Assembly (NCBI GenBank): GCA_028281445.1
Contig: JANQJW010000006.1
Span: 1 to 64,000 of the forward strand
Source: Planctomycetota bacterium
GTDB lineage: Bacteria > Planctomycetota > PLA2 > JAEUHO01
Length of the DNA: 64,000 nt
Direction: 5' to 3'
Part shown: positions 59,123 to 64,000 of the stretch, piece by piece
Numbering within the stretch: the first letter of the stretch is position 1
Layout: each line of letters begins with the position of its first letter
Notes under the pieces: model-generated
Databases searched by the model: none
Seen by the model: the letters and a program-made list of their open reading frames with translations, nothing else
What the model was told of the DNA's origin: nothing
Position numbers and translations under genes: made by a program

Positions 59123-60457
59123 TCAAGATGTTGGGGGTGCGTCTACCAGCTCGCGAGGTCGCAAGGACGGCTGCTCGGGCTCGTCCAGGCCGCGCTCCCG
59201 GTACCAGCGGCGCACCTCGGCATCGGCCAGCAAGCGAGCCGTGACGAGGCTGTCCACGCCCTCGGCGTTCTTGACGGGAGCGAACTCGCGCGTGCGCTCC
59301 ACCTCGTGGACCTCGGCCCGCGGAGCCTCCGGGAACAGGTCGAAGATGAATCGTTCGAGCTTCCAGGCATTGGGCGCATCGGGCTGCTGCAGGACCCCCG
59401 CCGCGTCGTGGAACGGCACCTTCTTGTGGGCCTTGTGGAGCGGCAGCGCAAAGCCCTGCTCCACGAGATCGTTGAGCCACGCCACGGAGAAACCGTGGAT
59501 CGCGATCGATCCCATGTCCAAGGCGCCGCCGGCCACGCCGTCGATCGTCGCTTCCTCTTCCTGGATCTGCTCGAGCTCGGTGTACTCGACGACGCGCTGC
59601 CGACCACGCACGTCGCGCGCGAAGATGCCGACCTTCTCGTCAAGCGTTGCCTTGCGGACCGCCTTTCCGACGGCATGGAGGCGGCGCTCGACCATCCAGC
59701 CGAGCATGACCGGATCGAGCGGCAGGGACAGCGGATTGTCGACCTGGAACGTCGTCAGGACGTCCACGCCGCGCTCGTGGAGGTCGCGGATGACACCGGA
59801 TGCTGCGATGGCGCTGAACGCGCCGCCATGTCCGTCCGGTGCGAGCGCAAGCTGCCCCGGACCGGCCAGCACGGCGCGGCCCTCGTTGTCGAGGCACGGC
59901 AGCTGCGCTTGTTCGATGATCGTGACCTGGTCGTCGGAGAGCCCCCACGCCCCGCAATCGGCGAAGGCCTCTTCGGTTCGGGCTCGGGTCGCCGGGCTCA
60001 CGAGCAGATAGAACGGCACGGGCTTCCCGGCCTTCTCGCTAGCGGCCGCGACGCGCTCGGCGTGGATGCGGTAGAGGCTTCGATCCGCTTCGGGACCGAA
60101 GGTGAGACAGCCCTTGGGCCCGTCGTAGCCCAGACGGGTGCCCTGCCCACCCGCTAGAAGCAGCGTTGCGGCCCGGCCCCCGCGCAGCAGCCCTTCGCCG
60201 AGTGCCGCCAGTCGCCTGCGAAGCCCAGGCTGGCCCTCCTGGCGCGGCAGTGTGAGCACCTGCGGCGGGCGCAGCGAGGGGGTGCCGTGCGCGCCGCTGC
60301 GAAACGCCTTGCGCAGCTCGTCCCAGGGATGGGCCGCCGCCTCGACGAGGAAGGCGTCACGTGTCTCCGGATCCAGTCCCTCCGCGTGCGCGACGAGATG
60401 GTCCTGGCCGGCGTCGGTCAGTCGAGCAGCGGCATCCTTCGCGGTGTCGGCAGTCAT
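59123..60457 (-). CDS. UDP-sugar pyrophosphorylase (UAP/UDPGP family)
   Basis: 444 aa. LLLAGGQGTRLGYDGPKGCLTFG (about residues 99-121) is the nucleotide-binding signature of the eukaryote-type UDP-N-acetylhexosamine/UDP-sugar pyrophosphorylases; PDGHGGAFSAI and FQVDNPLSLPLDP (metal site) follow, then NAWKLERFIFDLFP. It forms UDP-GlcNAc, UDP-Glc or a related sugar nucleotide from UTP and a sugar 1-phosphate. This class is rare in bacteria but common in planctomycetes. Sixteen bases separate it from fabF. Confidence 0.88.
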   Translation of the reverse strand: MTADTAKDAAARLTDAGQDHLVAHAEGLDPETRDAFLVEAAAHPWDELRKAFRSGAHGTPSLRPPQVLTLPRQEGQPGLRRRLAALGEGLLRGGRAATLLLAGGQGTRLGYDGPKGCLTFGPEADRSLYRIHAERVAAASEKAGKPVPFYLLVSPATRARTEEAFADCGAWGLSDDQVTIIEQAQLPCLDNEGRAVLAGPGQLALAPDGHGGAFSAIAASGVIRDLHERGVDVLTTFQVDNPLSLPLDPVMLGWMVERRLHAVGKAVRKATLDEKVGIFARDVRGRQRVVEYTELEQIQEEEATIDGVAGGALDMGSIAIHGFSVAWLNDLVEQGFALPLHKAHKKVPFHDAAGVLQQPDAPNAWKLERFIFDLFPEAPRAEVHEVERTREFAPVKNAEGVDSLVTARLLADAEVRRWYRERGLDEPEQPSLRPRELVDAPPTS

Positions 60458-60473
60458 GCCGCTCCCGTCTCGG

Positions 60474-61736
60474 TCAACCGGTGAACTTGCCGAAGGCGAC
60501 CGTCACGTTGTGGCCGCCGAATCCCAGGCTGTTGGACAGCGCGTAGTTGACGTCCAGCTCGCGAGCGACGTTCGGGATGTAGTCGAGGTCGCACTCGGGA
60601 TCGGACTCTTCCTGGTTGATGGTCGGGTGCACCTTGCCCTCGTGGATCGAGCGCGCGGTGAAGACGGCTTCCACGCCGCCCGAGCCGCCCAAGAGGTGGC
60701 CCACCATCGACTTGGAGGACGAGATCGCGATCTTGTAGGCGTGGTCGCCGAACTCGCCCTTGATGGCCTCGGTCTCGGCCACGTCGTTGAGCGCGGTCGA
60801 GGTGCCGTGCGCGTTGATGTAGTCGATCTGATCCGGGTTGAGCTTGGCGTCCTTCAGCGCGAGCTTCATCGCGCGGCGCGGGCCAATGCCGCCCGGCGCC
60901 GGTGCGGTGATGTGGTGGGCGTCGGCCGTCATGCCGCTCCCCAGCACCTCGCAGTAGATCTTCGCGCCGCGCTTCTTGGCGTGCTCCAGCTCCTCGAAGA
61001 TGAGGATCCCCGAGCCCTCGCCCATGACGAACCCGTCGCGATTCTTGTCGAACGGACGGCTGGCCCTCGTCGGCTCGTCGTTGTACTTGCGAGCCATCGC
61101 GCGCATGGCGTTGAACCCCGCCATGCCCATCGTCGTGATCGTGGCCTCGGAGCCTCCGGTGACGCACATGTCCTGCTCGCCGTCGCGGATGCTGCGGTGG
61201 GCCAGCGCCATGGCGTGGTTGCTCGACGCACACGCCGACGCCGTGATGTACGACGGTCCCATCAGGCCGAAGCGGATGCTGATCGTGCCGGCGACCGCGT
61301 TGGGCATCATCTTGGGCACGAAGAAGGCGCTCACACGTTGGTGGCCCTTCTCCATGATGGTGGTGTGCGTGTTCTCGATCGTGTCGAGGCCGCCGATGCC
61401 CGTGCCGATGATGGCGCCGACCTGCTCGTAGTCGAGGCCGTTGTCTTCGCCCTTGACGAGACCCGCATCGGCCCACGCCTCTTCGGCGCCGGCCAACCCG
61501 TAGAGGGTCATGAGGTCGAGCTTGCGCACGTCCTTCTTGAGGACGAGCGTCAGCGGATCGAAGCCTTTCAGCTCCGCCGCCACGGCACACGGCATCTCGA
61601 ACGCGCGCGGATCGTAGCGCGTGATCTGCGTGATGCCGCTCTGCCCTGCCAGGACCGCGTCCCAGGAGGTCTGGACGTCGAGGCCACAGGGATTGACGGA
61701 TCCCAACCCCGTGACGACGACTCGTCTGCCGGCCAT
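60474..61736 (-). CDS. fabF: beta-ketoacyl-ACP synthase II
   Basis: 420 aa. Condenses acyl-ACP with malonyl-ACP in chain elongation. Active-site Cys in TASACASSNHAM, His in NAHGTSTALND, second His in NSLGFGGHNVTVAFG near the C-terminus, and the start RRVVVTGLGSVNPCG, all KAS II features. It follows acpP by five bases as in the classical fab operon. Confidence 0.97.
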   Translation of the reverse strand: MAGRRVVVTGLGSVNPCGLDVQTSWDAVLAGQSGITQITRYDPRAFEMPCAVAAELKGFDPLTLVLKKDVRKLDLMTLYGLAGAEEAWADAGLVKGEDNGLDYEQVGAIIGTGIGGLDTIENTHTTIMEKGHQRVSAFFVPKMMPNAVAGTISIRFGLMGPSYITASACASSNHAMALAHRSIRDGEQDMCVTGGSEATITTMGMAGFNAMRAMARKYNDEPTRASRPFDKNRDGFVMGEGSGILIFEELEHAKKRGAKIYCEVLGSGMTADAHHITAPAPGGIGPRRAMKLALKDAKLNPDQIDYINAHGTSTALNDVAETEAIKGEFGDHAYKIAISSSKSMVGHLLGGSGGVEAVFTARSIHEGKVHPTINQEESDPECDLDYIPNVARELDVNYALSNSLGFGGHNVTVAFGKFTG

Positions 61737-61741
61737 GGAGG

Positions 61742-61993
61742 TCAGCTCGACGTCTTCTCGAGGTGCTCGGCGATGTGCTTGATGGCGTCACCGACCGTGC
61801 GGATCTTCTCGGCTTCCTCGTCCGGAATGCTGATCTCGAACTCGTCCTCGAGCTCCATGACGAGCTCGACGGTGTCGAGGCTGTCCGCACCGAGGTCGTT
61901 GATGAACGAGGTGTCTTCCGTGACCTTGTCCTCGCTCTGGCCCATCTGCTCGCACACGATCTTGATGACCTTGTCCCTGACGCTGCTGCCCAT
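61742..61993 (-). CDS. acpP: acyl carrier protein
   Basis: 83 aa, acidic. [20 protein letters not shown] carries the phosphopantetheine Ser38 in the DSL motif, and the helices around match ACP. It shuttles acyl chains between the FAS II enzymes, whose genes flank it. Confidence 0.97.
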   Translation of the reverse strand: MGSSVRDKVIKIVCEQMGQSEDKVTEDTSFINDLGADSLDTVELVMELEDEFEISIPDEEAEKIRTVGDAIKHIAEHLEKTSS

Positions 61994-62039
61994 GGCTGCT
62001 GCTCCTATGTCCTGACCTCTCCCGTAAGGAGTGGTTTTC

Positions 62040-62795
62040 CTACATGACCATGCCGCCGTCTACAGGAATCACCTGCCCGGTCACATAGCCGGCCTCGGGG
62101 GAGGCAAGGAATACCACCACCTCGGCCACATCCTCGACCGTTCCCAGACGGCCCAGCGGAATCAGCCCCATCAGGCTGTCCGCCGCACCCTCCGGGAGGT
62201 CGGCCGTCATGTCGGTCTGGATGTAGCCGGGTGCCACGGCATTGGCCGTGACCCCGCGGCCGGCCAGCTCACGGGCGATCGACTTCGTGAAGCCGACGAT
62301 CCCCGCCTTGCTGGCGGCGTAGTTGGCCTGACCGGCGTTGCCCATCAGGCCGACCACGGACGTGATGTTGATCACCCGCCCGCGGCGACTCTTCATCAGA
62401 CGGCGCGCGGCCGTCTTAGTCATGAGGAACGTGCCCTTGAGGTTCACGTCCATGACCTTGTTCCAGTCGTCCTCGCCCATGCGCATGAGGAGGCCGTCGC
62501 GGGTGATGCCCGCGTTGTTGATCAGCACGTCGAGGCCCCCGCCGTGCTCCACGGCGGCGTCGACGGCTGCCGATGCGCTGTCGGCCTGGCTCACGTCGCC
62601 AGCAATGAAGCGGCAGTTGTCGGGGTGGCCGCTCTCGGCGGCGGCTTCGTTCGCGGCCGCCTCGTTGGTGCCGGTGAAGGTCACCTTTGCGCCGCGCTCG
62701 GCGAAGGCCTTGACCAGCGCGCGGCCGATGCCGCGGGTGCCGCCGGTAACCAGAACACTGACTCCCGCAAAGCTCTCGACGCCTTCGAAGCTCAT
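62040..62795 (-). CDS. fabG: 3-oxoacyl-ACP reductase
   Basis: 251 aa short-chain dehydrogenase. [18 protein letters not shown] (NADPH site), [36 protein letters not shown] with the Ser-Tyr-Lys residues, and the end [14 protein letters not shown]. The ATG at 62795 shares a base with the fabD stop (TGATG). Genome context in the fab operon supports FabG rather than a general SDR. Confidence 0.95.
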   Translation of the reverse strand: MSFEGVESFAGVSVLVTGGTRGIGRALVKAFAERGAKVTFTGTNEAAANEAAAESGHPDNCRFIAGDVSQADSASAAVDAAVEHGGGLDVLINNAGITRDGLLMRMGEDDWNKVMDVNLKGTFLMTKTAARRLMKSRRGRVINITSVVGLMGNAGQANYAASKAGIVGFTKSIARELAGRGVTANAVAPGYIQTDMTADLPEGAADSLMGLIPLGRLGTVEDVAEVVVFLASPEAGYVTGQVIPVDGGMVM

Positions 62796-63742
62796 CAGGA
62801 CTCCCCCCCACCGGAGAGCGCGCCCAGCGCCTCCGTCGTGTCTACGTTGACGCCGTCGATGCCGCTGTCGATGCGGCGCACGAGACCCGTGAGCACCCGG
62901 CCGGGTGCCGTTTCGATCACGCGCGTCACGCCCGCCTTGGCGGCGTTGGTCACGCTGTCCATGAAGAGCACGGGGCTCGTGACCTGCGCAACGAGGTTCT
63001 TGCGGATCGTGTCGACGTCCGTCGTCGCTTCCGCCGTGACGTTGGAGTACACGGGCACGCGCGGCGTCTTGATGTCGATGCCCTGCAGCGTGGCTTCGAG
63101 CCGCACGGCACCGATCTCCATGAGGGGACTGTGGAACGCGCCTGCGACCGGCAGGCGCGTGGGCCGGCGCACGCCCTTCTCGGCGGCAATGGCCTCGGCC
63201 GCATCGAGCGACTCGAGGTCGCCGCTGATGACCGACTGCCCCGGCGCGTTGAGGTTCGCCAGGATGCAGACGCCGCCGGTCCGGTCCGTCGCCGCGGTGC
63301 AGATCTCGCGCGCGTCGTCGTGTTCGCAGCGCAACGCGGTCATGCTCGACGGGTTGGCTTCGCTGGCTTCCTGCATGCCGAGGCCGCGCTCGCGGACGAG
63401 AACCACCGCGTCTTCGAGGCTCAGCGCGCCGGCAGCGTAGAGGGCCGTGAACTCGCCCAGCGAGAGGCCGAAGCACGCAGCGACGTCCTCCTCCTTCAGC
63501 GCGCCCGAAGCCAGGAGTGCGGCGTGCGCCGCGGCGCCGGCCGTCAGGATGGCGGGCTGCTGGATGTCCGTGCGCACCAGCGTCTCTGCGGGGCCTTCGC
63601 GGCAGATGCCCAGGAGGTCGAGACCGAGGGCCTCGGAGGCCTGCTCGAAGACCTTCGCGGCGGCCGGGTAGGCGTCCGCGAAGTCAACGCCCATGCCGAC
63701 CTTCTGTGCGCCCTGGCCGGGGAACAGCAGCGCCGTGCTCAT
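62795..63742 (-). CDS. fabD: malonyl-CoA:ACP transacylase
   Basis: 315 aa. ALLFPGQGAQKVGMG at the start, the nucleophile Ser in CFGLSLGEFTALYAAG, LPVAGAFHSPLM with the catalytic His, and PVYSNVTAEA. Transfers malonyl from CoA to ACP. ATG 63742 overlaps the plsX stop (ATGA). Confidence 0.96.
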   Translation of the reverse strand: MSTALLFPGQGAQKVGMGVDFADAYPAAAKVFEQASEALGLDLLGICREGPAETLVRTDIQQPAILTAGAAAHAALLASGALKEEDVAACFGLSLGEFTALYAAGALSLEDAVVLVRERGLGMQEASEANPSSMTALRCEHDDAREICTAATDRTGGVCILANLNAPGQSVISGDLESLDAAEAIAAEKGVRRPTRLPVAGAFHSPLMEIGAVRLEATLQGIDIKTPRVPVYSNVTAEATTDVDTIRKNLVAQVTSPVLFMDSVTNAAKAGVTRVIETAPGRVLTGLVRRIDSGIDGVNVDTTEALGALSGGGES

Positions 63743-64000
63743 GCCGAGCCCTCCGTCGCACCGGATGTGGGCAATGAGTGCTGGGCCAGCTCTTCCACGA
63801 TGTGCGTGCCGACGTCGCCCTGGACGTACTTGCGGATGACGCGCACCCCGTTGACGAAGGCGCGCGGGTCGCTGCGGCCGTGGCCGATGACGTAGGCGCC
63901 GTCGACGCCCATCAGCAGGGCGCCGCCGTAGGCGTTGTAGTCCACGCGCTCGGTCGAAGCGCGCATGATCGACTCCGGCTCGTCGGCGCCCGTGGTCTTC
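63739..64000 (-). CDS. plsX: phosphate acyltransferase, C-terminal part only
   Basis: The last 86 or so residues before TGA at 63739-63741; the rest lies beyond the window. DYNAYGGALLMGVDGAYVIGHGRSDPRAFVNGVRVIRKYV matches the end of PlsX, which makes acyl-phosphate from acyl-ACP for phospholipid synthesis. Position ahead of fabD agrees with the usual plsX-fabD-fabG-acpP-fabF order. fabH, if in this operon, would be outside the window. Confidence 0.88.
   Translation of the reverse strand, partial: KTTGADEPESIMRASTERVDYNAYGGALLMGVDGAYVIGHGRSDPRAFVNGVRVIRKYVQGDVGTHIVEELAQHSLPTSGATEGSA

Noticed and set aside
1..64000. CRISPR arrays, rRNA genes and tRNA genes
   Set aside because: No regularly spaced repeats, no rRNA-like sequence, and the only T-arm/CCA structure is that of tmRNA.

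Overview
The window is 64 kb of GC-rich (well above 60 %) bacterial chromosome with tightly packed genes and very frequent ATGA/GTGA start-stop overlaps. The gene content points to a Gram-negative-type lineage, most likely Planctomycetota or a near relative. The grounds are many exported HEAT, TPR and VWA proteins, lipoproteins with clear lipoboxes, a gluzincin-type lipoprotein, two tandem DUF3299 proteins, a pentaheme lipoprotein, a carboxypeptidase-regulatory-like surface protein and a eukaryote-type UDP-sugar pyrophosphorylase, beside ordinary ddl, dxr, rseP and fab genes. This placement is inference from gene content; no rRNA or other phylogenetic marker RNA is present.

Layout. 1-9 kb: 3' part of aconitase, an S9 peptidase, convergent comB, a propeller-like lipoprotein and a DUF72 protein, with several palindromic repeats between genes. 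9.1-12.0 kb (minus): a coupled operon Gfo/Idh/MocA oxidoreductase - radical SAM - Nudix. 12.1-13.9 kb (plus): divergent macro-domain protein, ABM-like protein and a fusion of a double Clp-N domain to a deoxyribosyltransferase/TIR-like domain. 13.9-15.7 kb: a decayed island (broken tyrosine recombinase, a small intact gene, a multiply frameshifted gene) lying against the 3' end of ssrA (tmRNA, tag ANSDYALAA), which sits just downstream of smpB. 16.7-20.5 kb: metallopeptidase lipoprotein, rRNA methyltransferase, a small unknown and a thioredoxin-like protein ending at a good intrinsic terminator. 20.7-26.0 kb (minus): padR - HAAS membrane protein - sfsA - ABC ATPase - permease with a His-rich loop - two DUF3299 proteins, one operon by its overlaps. 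26.2-33.4 kb: HEAT/TPR protein, a UbiA prenyltransferase, rseP and dxr (coupled), divergent purM, and a membrane-anchored unknown.

33.4-49.6 kb (plus) is a long run of 11 genes, mostly overlapping or nearly so: DUF58, transglutaminase, CCA-adding enzyme, HEAT, ABC ATPase, pentaheme lipoprotein, HEAT lipoprotein, TPR, degenerate hydrolase, MFS/spermidine-synthase-like fusion and a small membrane protein. 49.7-57.9 kb (minus): MORN-like, VWA/HEAT, DHH phosphoesterase, pepA, a small charged protein, a surface Ig-like protein and a cupin. 58-64 kb (minus): ddl, UDP-sugar pyrophosphorylase, then fabF, acpP, fabG, fabD and the end of plsX, a classical type II fatty-acid synthesis cluster transcribed plsX to fabF.

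The least ordinary parts are the 9.1-13.9 kb block (ADP-ribose/NAD-type domains around an unassigned radical SAM operon), the His-rich-permease/DUF3299 operon, the ssrA-linked island remnant, and several families of palindromic intergenic elements, some of which carry the stop codons of both flanking convergent genes.
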